A stretch of DNA of 64,000 nt, from contig NZ_JAINVV010000003.1 of assembly GCF_019880585.1 (NCBI RefSeq), positions 310,001 through 374,000 on the forward strand, in the 5' to 3' direction. The notes under the pieces were generated by a model that was given only the letters and a program-made list of their open reading frames with translations, made no database searches and had not been told where the DNA came from. Source of the DNA: Sphingomonas colocasiae. Lineage in GTDB: Bacteria; Pseudomonadota; Alphaproteobacteria; Sphingomonadales; Sphingomonadaceae. Position numbers and translations under genes: made by a program. The stretch's first letter is position 1. Every line of letters starts with the position of its first letter. Of this stretch, positions 51,821 to 61,307 are shown piece by piece.

Positions 51821-53158
51821 ATGCACGCCGCCGCGCCCTCGCCTTCGTCCTTTTCCGCGCCCGGCGCGCTTCGCGGCCGCATCCGCGTGCCCGGCGACAA
51901 GTCGATCTCGCACCGTTCGCTGATGCTGTCCGCGCTCGCGGTCGGCGAAAGCCGCGTCAGCGGGCTGCTGGAGGGTGAGGACGTGCTCGCCACCGCCGCG
52001 GCGATGCGCGCGATGGGCGCGGATATCGTGCGCGGCGACGACGGACTGTGGCGCATCCATGGCGTCGGCGTCGGCGGGCTGCTCCAGCCCGGACAAGCGC
52101 TCGACATGGGCAATAGCGGCACTTCGACTCGCCTGTTGATGGGGCTGGTCGCCAGCCATCCGATCACCGCCACCTTCATCGGCGACGCATCGCTCTCGAA
52201 ACGTCCGATGGGCCGCGTGATCGAACCGCTCGGCCTGATGGGCGCGGAGTTCACCGCCAGCCCCGGCGGCCGGCTGCCGCTGATGGTGCGCGGCCTGTGC
52301 CCCGCCGTGCCGCTCGAATATCGCCTGCCCGTCGCCTCGGCGCAGGTGAAGTCGGCGATCCTGCTGGCCGGGCTCAACACGCCGGGCACCACCCGCGTGA
52401 TCGAGCCCGTGCCGACGCGCGACCACAGCGAACGCATGCTGCGCGGATTCGGCGCAGCACTTGAGGTGACGGAAGACGATGACGGCGCTCGCATCATCGC
52501 GTTGACCGGTGAAGCAGAGCTCAGGCCGCAGGCGATCACCGTGCCCGGAGACCCCTCCTCCGCCGCCTTCCCGCTGGTCGCGGCACTGCTGGTGCCGGGA
52601 TCCGATGTGGTGATCGAGAATGTCGGCATCAACGAGACGCGCGCCGGGCTGATCGGCGTATTGCGCGAAATGGGCGCGGATATCGCGCTGCTGCATGAGC
52701 GCGTCGTCGGCGGCGAACCCGTCGCCGATCTCCATGTCCGCCATTCGCCGCTGAGTGGAATCGAGGTTCCGCCCTCGGTCGCACCGTCGATGATCGACGA
52801 ATTCCCGATCCTGTTCGTCGCCTCAGCCCTGGCATCGGGCCGCACCGTCATGCGCGGGCTGGACGAGTTGCGCGTCAAGGAATCGGACCGGATCGCGGTG
52901 ATGGCGGAGGGACTGTCCGCGATCGGCGCGCGCGTCGAGGAACTCCCGGACGGCATGGTGATAGAAGGCACCGGCGGCGATCCGCTTGCCGGCGGCGCGA
53001 CGATCGCCGCAAATCTGGATCATCGCATCGCAATGAGCTTCGCGGTCGCTGGACTTGTTTCGCGCCAGCCCGTCATTGTCGACGACATGGCACCCGTCGC
53101 AACCAGCTTCCCACAATTCACCACGCTCATGACCTCGCTGGGCGCGGAGGCGGCATGA
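51821..53158 (+). CDS. aroA: 3-phosphoshikimate 1-carboxyvinyltransferase (EPSP synthase, class II)
   Basis: A 445-residue enzyme of the shikimate pathway joining shikimate 3-phosphate and PEP. RVPGDKSISHRSLM, MGNSGTSTRLLMGL, DASLSKRPMGRVIEPL, VASAQVKSAILLAGLNTPG, VPGDPSSAAFPLVAALLVPGSDV and GLDELRVKESDR place it with class II enzymes such as the CP4 form; class I enzymes read differently at the RPMGR region. The start of cmk overlaps its stop (ATGA). Confidence 0.96.
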   Translation: MHAAAPSPSSFSAPGALRGRIRVPGDKSISHRSLMLSALAVGESRVSGLLEGEDVLATAAAMRAMGADIVRGDDGLWRIHGVGVGGLLQPGQALDMGNSGTSTRLLMGLVASHPITATFIGDASLSKRPMGRVIEPLGLMGAEFTASPGGRLPLMVRGLCPAVPLEYRLPVASAQVKSAILLAGLNTPGTTRVIEPVPTRDHSERMLRGFGAALEVTEDDDGARIIALTGEAELRPQAITVPGDPSSAAFPLVAALLVPGSDVVIENVGINETRAGLIGVLREMGADIALLHERVVGGEPVADLHVRHSPLSGIEVPPSVAPSMIDEFPILFVASALASGRTVMRGLDELRVKESDRIAVMAEGLSAIGARVEELPDGMVIEGTGGDPLAGGATIAANLDHRIAMSFAVAGLVSRQPVIVDDMAPVATSFPQFTTLMTSLGAEAA

Positions 53159-53790
53159 TCATCGCCGTCGACGGCCCGGCGGCGTCGGGCAAGGGCACGA
53201 TCGCCCGCGCGCTCGCCAAACATTATCGCCTTCCGCATCTCGATACCGGCCTGCTCTATCGCGCGGTCGCGCATAATCTGATGTCGGCGCATGGCGATCC
53301 GGAGAATGAGCAGGATGCGCTGGCCGCCTGTTCGTTCGAGGACCGATTGCTCGACGAGCCCGCGCTCAAGGGCGAGGAGACCGGCCGCATCGCCTCGATC
53401 GTCTCCGCGCATCCGCTTGTCCGTGCCGCGCTGATCCAGCGCCAGCGCAACTTCGCGCGCCAGGCCGGCGGCGCGGTGCTCGACGGCCGCGACATCGGCA
53501 CGGTGATCGCGCCCGAAGCCGACGCCAAATTGTTCGTCACCGCGACGCCGCAGACGCGCGCGCGCCGCCGCCATGCCGAGATGCAGAAGGCCGGCAGCCT
53601 CAAGAGCCTCGATTCGGTGCTGGCCGATATCCGGGCACGCGACCGGCGCGATGCCGGGCGCGAGATCGCCCCGATGCAGACCGCCCCCGACGCGGACTTG
53701 CTCGATACCAGCTATCTCTCTATAGACGCCGCCGTCCAGCGCGCGATCGCGCTCGTGGACGCCCGGATCGGCAGACGCCTGGCGAGCTGA
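53155..53790 (+). CDS. cmk: Cytidylate kinase
   Basis: The 211-residue kinase phosphorylates CMP and dCMP. The P-loop is DGPAASGKGTIARALA; HLDTGLLYRAVA, GRDIGTVIAPEADAKLFVTATPQTRARRR, RDRRDAGREIAPM and LDTSYLSID are family motifs. It lies between aroA and rpsA, the order seen in many alphaproteobacteria. A hairpin with a T-rich tail follows it. Confidence 0.96.
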   Translation: MIIAVDGPAASGKGTIARALAKHYRLPHLDTGLLYRAVAHNLMSAHGDPENEQDALAACSFEDRLLDEPALKGEETGRIASIVSAHPLVRAALIQRQRNFARQAGGAVLDGRDIGTVIAPEADAKLFVTATPQTRARRRHAEMQKAGSLKSLDSVLADIRARDRRDAGREIAPMQTAPDADLLDTSYLSIDAAVQRAIALVDARIGRRLAS

Positions 53791-53810
53791 TCACGAGAGA
53801 ATAAGAAGAC

Positions 53811-53866
53811 GGCGCGAAGACTGGTTCGGCCAAGGCCGAACTCGTTCCCCGCGCCCTTTTCGCTTT
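53811..53866 (+). terminator. Possible terminator between cmk and rpsA
   Basis: Outer arms ggcgcg/cgcgcc enclose an 8-bp palindrome pair gttcggcc-aa-ggccgaac. The sequence cttttcgcttttccc follows. The rest of the gap to rpsA shows nothing clear apart from an AGGAAG ribosome site. Confidence 0.4.
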
Positions 53867-53995
53867 TCCCTCTCAGGGCGTCGGCGTGCCGTTCGTTCAC
53901 GGGATGCCGCACCGGCATGGGGCCTGTGCGGCGGTTCTGGTCAAGACCGCCGGATACAACCGGCTGGCCGGAAAAATGGAAGACAGGAAGCATAT

Positions 53996-55717
<1,722 letters not shown>

Positions 55718-55760
55718 GAGATATCGGAGTGTCCCGGCGACGGCCGGGGCAGTTCGATGA

Positions 55761-55794
55761 GGGGCGGGGAAACTTCGGTTTCCCCGCCCCTTTT
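55761..55794 (+). terminator. Strong Rho-independent terminator after rpsA
   Basis: A perfect 13-bp stem (ggggcggggaaac/gtttccccgcccc) capped by a TTCG tetraloop is followed by tttt. It ends the rpsA transcript and separates it from the cytochrome genes. Confidence 0.95.
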
Positions 55795-55978
55795 CTTAGT
55801 GTTCGCGCCCACCGAACCCGGTGTTGCACACATGCCGCAAATCGAGCGTGGACGCCGCGCCGAACCTCGGATCAGCTTGCCTAGCCGCCGGCAAGCGCAC
55901 ATAAACACTCGGAAAAGGGGTCGCATCGCTGACGAGGGCACTCCGGCCATCGCGCCGGCAGCGGAGGTGCGTTGCGGA

Positions 55979-57376
55979 ATGGGTGACAGGGGGTTCACTG
56001 AAAACCGGGTGGTGGCGTTGGCCACGCTGTTGCTGCTTGCGGCGATGGCGGCGTTCGCGCTCGCGCTCGGCCTGTGGCCGGCGACGCCGCCCGCCACCGC
56101 CGCGGCGCCCGGCGGCGGCACGTTCCTGGGCGTGGCATCGTGCAGCGGATCGACCTGCCATGGCCGACAGGAGGCTGACGGCAGGATCGTCCGCCAGGAC
56201 GAACTGATGCGCTGGCAGGAGCCCTCCACGCCCGGCGGCGCGCATAGCCGTGCCTTCAGCATTCTTTCGAACGCGCGGAGCCGGGCCATCGCGGGTCGGC
56301 TCGGCATCGGCGACGCGACCGCATCGGCAACCTGCCTCGGCTGCCATTCCGCCCCCGCAGCATCGCGCGGCCCGCGCTTCCAGGCGGCCGATGGCGTCGG
56401 CTGCGAAAGCTGCCACGGCGCGGCATCGGGCTGGATCTCCGCCCATTATGCGGTCGGCGCCAATCACAAGCGCAACGTCGCGCTGGGCATGACCGCGCTC
56501 GACGATCCCCGCACCCGCGCCTCGGTCTGCCTCGATTGCCATTTCGGCAGCGCGGACCAGGGGCAGTTCGTCAATCACCGGATCATGGCCGCCGGCCATC
56601 CGCGCATCTCGTTCGAGCTCGACCTGTTCTCGACCTTGCAGCAGCATCATGACGAGGATGGTGATTATGCGCTGCGCAAGGGCCGGACCAACAATGTGCG
56701 TTTCTGGGCGGTCGGCCAGGCGATGGCGCTGGAACGTGCGCTGAACCTCTACGCCAATCCCCGTCTCGGGCAGGAAGGCGTGTTCCCCGAATTCTATTTC
56801 TTCGATTGCCACACCTGCCATCGCCGCATCCAGGACGGGGACGAGGCGATCCGCACCGGGATACGCAATCCCGCCCGCCCGATCCCCGAAGGCATGCCCG
56901 CCTTCAACGACGAAAGCATGATCATGCTCTCCGCCGCCATACGCGTCGCCGCCCCCGGCATGGCCAGCCGCTTCGACGCGGACAGCCGCGCCTTCCATGC
57001 CGGGCTGGCGCAGGATCGCGCGACGGCGGTTGCTGCGGCGGCGAAGCTGCGCGCGAGCACGACCGCGCTGGCCGCGACCTTCTCGTCCGCCGGTTTCGGC
57101 CGCGACCAGACCTTCGCGATCATCGAGACGATCGCGAGCGAAGCGATCAGCCCGCGTTTCACCGATTATGAAGGGAGCGTCCAGGCGGTGATGGCGGTGG
57201 ACACATTACTCAACGCGCTGGTCAATGCCGGCCAGGTGAACGGCGGCGCGGCGGGCAGCATCCGCGCCGACATCAACCGCGCCTATGCGGCGGTGCGCGA
57301 CCCCAACGACTATCGTCCGCTCGAATTCCGCCGCGCTCTGGGCGGCGCGGTCCGCACGATCAGGACGTTGAGATAG
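55979..57376 (+). CDS. Multiheme c-type cytochrome, five haem motifs
   Basis: The 465-residue protein begins with a membrane anchor or signal peptide (about residues 11-33, VVALATLLLLAAMAAFALAL). Haem-binding motifs are CSGSTCH (residues 55-61, a C-x4-C-H form), CLGCH (119), CESCH (142), CLDCH (184) and CHTCH (277). The last 180 residues are helical and without haem motifs. The layout is like the cytochrome c554/c-prime-type families. The start is the ATG after the rpsA terminator with GGAGG upstream; longer in-frame forms would cross the terminator. It is first of a four-gene coupled cluster. Confidence 0.85.
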   Translation: MGDRGFTENRVVALATLLLLAAMAAFALALGLWPATPPATAAAPGGGTFLGVASCSGSTCHGRQEADGRIVRQDELMRWQEPSTPGGAHSRAFSILSNARSRAIAGRLGIGDATASATCLGCHSAPAASRGPRFQAADGVGCESCHGAASGWISAHYAVGANHKRNVALGMTALDDPRTRASVCLDCHFGSADQGQFVNHRIMAAGHPRISFELDLFSTLQQHHDEDGDYALRKGRTNNVRFWAVGQAMALERALNLYANPRLGQEGVFPEFYFFDCHTCHRRIQDGDEAIRTGIRNPARPIPEGMPAFNDESMIMLSAAIRVAAPGMASRFDADSRAFHAGLAQDRATAVAAAAKLRASTTALAATFSSAGFGRDQTFAIIETIASEAISPRFTDYEGSVQAVMAVDTLLNALVNAGQVNGGAAGSIRADINRAYAAVRDPNDYRPLEFRRALGGAVRTIRTLR

Positions 57377-59466
57377 TGTCGCCTCCCCCACCCCCATTTG
57401 TCCCGAGCGAAGTCGAGGGACGTGTCCGAGCGAAACTCAAGCCTTCCCGACTTGGCTCGAAGGCGTGTCTCGACTTCGCTCGACACAAACGGGGATGGGG
57501 TCGATCCAGGCGGATAACTTCCACCATCGCACTGGCCTCCCTGATCCTGTCATCATGTGGAGGCGGTGGCGGAAGCACCCCGACGCCAACGCCGACCCCC
57601 ACACCCACCCCGACCCCGACATCGATCTATTCGGTCCCCGCGCAGGAATCGCTGACTGTGGCCGAGGTCGAGCGCATCGTGGCCCAAGGCGTGGGTGAGG
57701 CGCAGGCGCGCGGAAAACCCGCCGTGATCGCGGTGGTCGATCGGGTCGGCAATGTGCTGACGGTGTTCCGCATGACCGGCGCATTCGCCGATGCGGTGAC
57801 GCCGCGTACGCCCAGCAACGAGCAGATCGATGTCGCCGGCATCCGTTTCCCACAGGAAGGCGGCGCGATCGCCAAGGCGATCACCGGCGCCTATCTGTCG
57901 AGCGGCGGCAACGCCTTTTCGACGCGGACCGCCAGCCAGATCGTCCAGCAGCATTTCCCGCCCGCCCCCAATGCCGTGGGGCTCGAGAGCGGGCCGCTGT
58001 TCGGCGTGCAGTTCAGCCAGCTCCCCTGTTCGGACCTGGCCCGCACCTTCATCGCGTCGGGCGGCCCCGCCGCGCTGATCGGCCCCAAACGCTCACCGCT
58101 CGGGCTGGCCGCCGATGCCGGCGGTTTTCCGCTCTACAAGAACGGCGTTCTTGTCGGCGGCGTCGGGGTGATGGCCGACGGCGTCTATGATTTCGACACC
58201 AATATCCTCGATCTCGACGCCAATCTGGACGACGAAGCGATCGCGCTCGCCGCGACCACGGGTTTCGAGGCGCCCGAGGAGATCAAGGCGCCGCGCATCA
58301 CCGTGGACGGCACGACACTGCGCTTCAGCGACGCGGTGCGCGCCGACCTCAAGAGCAATCCGGCCAGCCCCCCCAGCTTCGCCTCGCTGATCGGCGGCGT
58401 CGGCCAGGTCGGGCCGGTGCGCGACTATTCGACGATCGCGGTGGTCGCCGGCACCGCCTATGGAACCGAGGCATCGGGCATTCGCAAGGCGACGACGAGC
58501 GAGTTCGCCAATCCCGACGCCTTCGTCCTGACCGACGGATCGGGAGCCAATCGCTACCCGATCCGGGCCGGCACCGACGGCGCCGCCGTGGCCCAGCCAC
58601 TGACCGCCGCCGAAGTGCGGGCGGTGATGGAAGAGGCCTTCACCGTCATGAGCCGTGCGCGCGGCCAGATCCGTCGCCCGCTCGACAGCCGCGCACAGGT
58701 TTCGATTTCGGTGGTCGACAGCTTCGGCACGCCGCTCGGCATCGTCCGTGCGCCCGACGCGCCGATCTTCGGCATCGACGTCTCGTTGCAGAAGGCGCGT
58801 ACCGCCGCGTTCTTTTCGAACGGCGCGGCCGCGGCCGAACTCGCCGCCAATGCCAGCCCGGACGTACGCGACGTCGTTCCCCGCGCACGCGGTTTCTTCA
58901 ACGACCCCACGGCGCTGACCGGCAAGTTCGCCTTTTCGGACCGGGCGAACGGCAATGTCGCCCGCCCCTATTTCCCCGACGGTGAAGTCGGGCGCGGCCC
59001 CGGCCCCTTCTCCCGTCCGATCGAACAGTTCAGCCCCTTCTCCACCGGGCTGCAATCGGCGATCGTCTTCCAGAACCTGCTGACCCATGTCGCGTTCCTG
59101 GTGCTCGCCATTCCGACCGACACGCCGCGCCGCTGCACCTTCCTTCCCGATGTCGTCCCCGGCCAGAACCGTTTGCAGAACGGCATCCAGATCTTTCCCG
59201 GATCGGTGCCGATCTATCGCGGCAGCCAGTTGGTGGGCGCGATCGGCATCTCCGGCGACGGCATCGACCAGGACGACATGATCAGTTTCCTGGGGCTCCA
59301 CAATGCCGGCCTGCGGGTGGGATCGATCGGCAATGCGCCAAAGGCGGTGCGGGCGGACATGATCACCGTCAATGTCGGCAACGCCAATGTCCGGCTGCGC
59401 TATGTGAGCTGTCCCTTCGCTCCCTTCCTCGACACCGCGCAGCAGAATGTGTGTGAGGGGCTGTGA
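57376..59466 (+). CDS. Lipoprotein with two GlcG/HbpS haem-binding-type domains
   Basis: This 696-residue protein has a signal segment ITSTIALASLILSSC (lipobox L-S-S-C), a run of glycines and a (T-P) repeat linker. Two GlcG/HbpS-like (DUF336) regions follow: the first with LTVAEVERIVAQGVGEAQARGKPAVIAVVDRVGNVLTVFR, the second with LTAAEVRAVMEEAFTVMSRARGQ and ISVVDSFGTPLGIVR. Such domains bind haem or sense redox state. The only good start is GTG, overlapping the previous stop by one base, so about 47 residues encoded largely by a repeat precede the hydrophobic core. It is probably lipid-anchored in the envelope. Confidence 0.8.
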   Translation: MSPPPPPFVPSEVEGRVRAKLKPSRLGSKACLDFARHKRGWGRSRRITSTIALASLILSSCGGGGGSTPTPTPTPTPTPTPTSIYSVPAQESLTVAEVERIVAQGVGEAQARGKPAVIAVVDRVGNVLTVFRMTGAFADAVTPRTPSNEQIDVAGIRFPQEGGAIAKAITGAYLSSGGNAFSTRTASQIVQQHFPPAPNAVGLESGPLFGVQFSQLPCSDLARTFIASGGPAALIGPKRSPLGLAADAGGFPLYKNGVLVGGVGVMADGVYDFDTNILDLDANLDDEAIALAATTGFEAPEEIKAPRITVDGTTLRFSDAVRADLKSNPASPPSFASLIGGVGQVGPVRDYSTIAVVAGTAYGTEASGIRKATTSEFANPDAFVLTDGSGANRYPIRAGTDGAAVAQPLTAAEVRAVMEEAFTVMSRARGQIRRPLDSRAQVSISVVDSFGTPLGIVRAPDAPIFGIDVSLQKARTAAFFSNGAAAAELAANASPDVRDVVPRARGFFNDPTALTGKFAFSDRANGNVARPYFPDGEVGRGPGPFSRPIEQFSPFSTGLQSAIVFQNLLTHVAFLVLAIPTDTPRRCTFLPDVVPGQNRLQNGIQIFPGSVPIYRGSQLVGAIGISGDGIDQDDMISFLGLHNAGLRVGSIGNAPKAVRADMITVNVGNANVRLRYVSCPFAPFLDTAQQNVCEGL
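57393..57496. repeat. Dispersed palindromic repeat inside the lipoprotein gene
   Basis: Arms of about 27 bp, with tttgt..cgagcgaagtcgag at the left and its complement at the right, form an imperfect inverted repeat. They lie in the first 40 codons and are translated. A half copy (tttgtcccgag) lies in the first codons of the decaheme gene near 61.33 kb. Confidence 0.7.
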
Positions 59467-61307
59467 TGCCGGCCGTCGCTGCCTCCATCATGCCGATGCT
59501 GGCGCTGATCGGCGCCGAGGCCGACGCGCAAGAGGTTCAGCAGCCACCCGCACCGGCCCAGGCCGAACCGGAAATCGATGCCGATGACGCGCTGATCGAA
59601 GGCCGCAAGCGCCCCGGCCGGCGCCCTACCCTGCCCGACAGGGTCACGCAGGAAAATCCGGGCGCGGTGCGCGCCCCGCCGCCCGAGGCCTTTCCGACCG
59701 ACGAATTCCCCGTCCCCGATCGCTGGCGGCTGATCGAAACGCTGGGGCTCGTCAAGGAACGCTGGTTCGATCCCTATCATCAGAACACGCTGAAGGGCGA
59801 CCGGCCGATAGACCTGACCAGGCACAAATGGCTGCCGCTAAAGGGCGACGACTGGTTCTTCGTCCTGAACGCGGTTTCGGACACGGTGATCGAACCGCGC
59901 AGCTTTCCCATTCCCGTCGGCGTCCAGACCACCGATCGGCCCGGCAGCCTGGACGTGTTCGGCCGATCGAACAGCCTGGTCGCGGCGCAGACCTTCATCA
60001 TCGGCGCGGCGCTGATCAAGGGATCGACGGCGTTCATGCCCCCGCATGTCGAATATCGGCTGACGCTTGCCTATCAGGTCAATCACGCCGATGTCGCCGA
60101 ACGGCGGATCCTGCATGTCCAGCCTTCGAAGCCCACGCATCGCACCGACGATTTCCTGGGCGTGCAGGAAGCCTTTGTCGACTACCACCTGCGCAACACC
60201 TCCGATCGGTACGACTTCGAATCGATCCGCGTCGGCATCCAGCCTTTCCAGGCCGATTTCCGGGGTTTCCTGTTCCAGGACAATCAACTCGGCGTCCGCT
60301 TTTTCGGCAATCGCGACAATAACCGCTTCCAGTTCAACCTCGCCGCCTTCTGGCGGCTGGAGAAGGACACCAATTCGGGCCTGAACGACGTCACCCAGCG
60401 CCCGCGCAACGATCTGATCTTCTTCGCCAATCTCTATCGACAGGATTTTCCGTTCGCGGGTTTCACCAGCCAGGTTTCCGCCACCTATAACTGGAACCGC
60501 GAGGCCAATCGGCTGGCGATCGACGACAATGGCTTTCCCGTACGCCCTGCCCTGCTCGGCGATCTGCGCGGCCGCGAATATGACGTGGTCTATCTGGGCT
60601 ATTCGGGAGACGGCCGGATCGGGCGCATCAACCTGACCGCATCGCTCTACGCGGCGCTGGGCGAAGACCGGAACAGCTTCTTCACCAGCCGCCCGGCCAG
60701 GATCCGCGCGGGCTTCGCCGCCGCCGAAGCGAGTTATGACCATGACTGGATGCGTTTCCGCCTGTCCGGCCTCTACGCGACAGGCGACGGCGATCCCTAT
60801 GACGATACCGAAGGCGGCTTCGACGCGATCTTCGAGAATCCGATCTTCGCGGGCGCCGACACCAGCTACTGGATCCGCCAGTCGATACCCTTTGCCGGCG
60901 GCGGGCGCGCGATCGGGATCAACGGACGCAACGGCGTGCTCAATTCGCTGCGCTCGTCCAAGGAACAGGGCCAGAGCAACTTCAACAATCCCGGCACGAT
61001 GCTGCTCGGCGCGGGCGCCGATTTCGATCTGACGCCAACGTTCCGCCTGTCCGCCAACGCCAATCACCTCTGGTTCGAAAACACCGCCTCGCTCCAGGCG
61101 TTGCGCAACGAAGGCAGCATCCCCAGGGCGATCGGCTGGGACCTGTCGACGGCGGCAATCTGGCGCCCCAAGGCGACGCAGAACATCGTCTTCAGGCTGT
61201 CCGCCGCGATCCTCGATCCGGGCAAGGGCTTTGCCGATCTTTTCACCAACCGGCGCGGGGACGATCGATTCTATTCCGTCCTTGCCAACGCGATCCTGGC
61301 GTTCTGA
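59466..61307 (+). CDS. Outer-membrane beta-barrel protein of the cytochrome cluster
   Basis: A 613-residue protein with a short signal peptide (cleavage near ADAQ) and a proline-rich stretch. Alternating strands follow, many with the pattern of a porin-like barrel, ending ANAILAF with a terminal phenylalanine as outer-membrane barrels require. Examples are VEYRLTLAYQVNH, FQFNLAAFWRL and FRLSGLYATGDG. It has no haem motif. I do not recognise a named family. It overlaps the lipoprotein gene (TGATG) and the decaheme gene (TGATG). A pore that lets haem proteins pass electrons across the outer membrane is a plausible role. Confidence 0.75.
   Translation: MPAVAASIMPMLALIGAEADAQEVQQPPAPAQAEPEIDADDALIEGRKRPGRRPTLPDRVTQENPGAVRAPPPEAFPTDEFPVPDRWRLIETLGLVKERWFDPYHQNTLKGDRPIDLTRHKWLPLKGDDWFFVLNAVSDTVIEPRSFPIPVGVQTTDRPGSLDVFGRSNSLVAAQTFIIGAALIKGSTAFMPPHVEYRLTLAYQVNHADVAERRILHVQPSKPTHRTDDFLGVQEAFVDYHLRNTSDRYDFESIRVGIQPFQADFRGFLFQDNQLGVRFFGNRDNNRFQFNLAAFWRLEKDTNSGLNDVTQRPRNDLIFFANLYRQDFPFAGFTSQVSATYNWNREANRLAIDDNGFPVRPALLGDLRGREYDVVYLGYSGDGRIGRINLTASLYAALGEDRNSFFTSRPARIRAGFAAAEASYDHDWMRFRLSGLYATGDGDPYDDTEGGFDAIFENPIFAGADTSYWIRQSIPFAGGGRAIGINGRNGVLNSLRSSKEQGQSNFNNPGTMLLGAGADFDLTPTFRLSANANHLWFENTASLQALRNEGSIPRAIGWDLSTAAIWRPKATQNIVFRLSAAILDPGKGFADLFTNRRGDDRFYSVLANAILAF

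Noticed and set aside
55757-55978. Upstream extension of the five-haem cytochrome
   Set aside because: It would read through the rpsA terminator hairpin. The later ATG with a ribosome site and signal segment is better.
57590-57630. The acc-ccc repeat as a simple-sequence phase-variation tract
   Set aside because: The hexanucleotide-like repeat is in frame and encodes a Thr-Pro linker; changes in copy number would alter length, not frame, and it is short.
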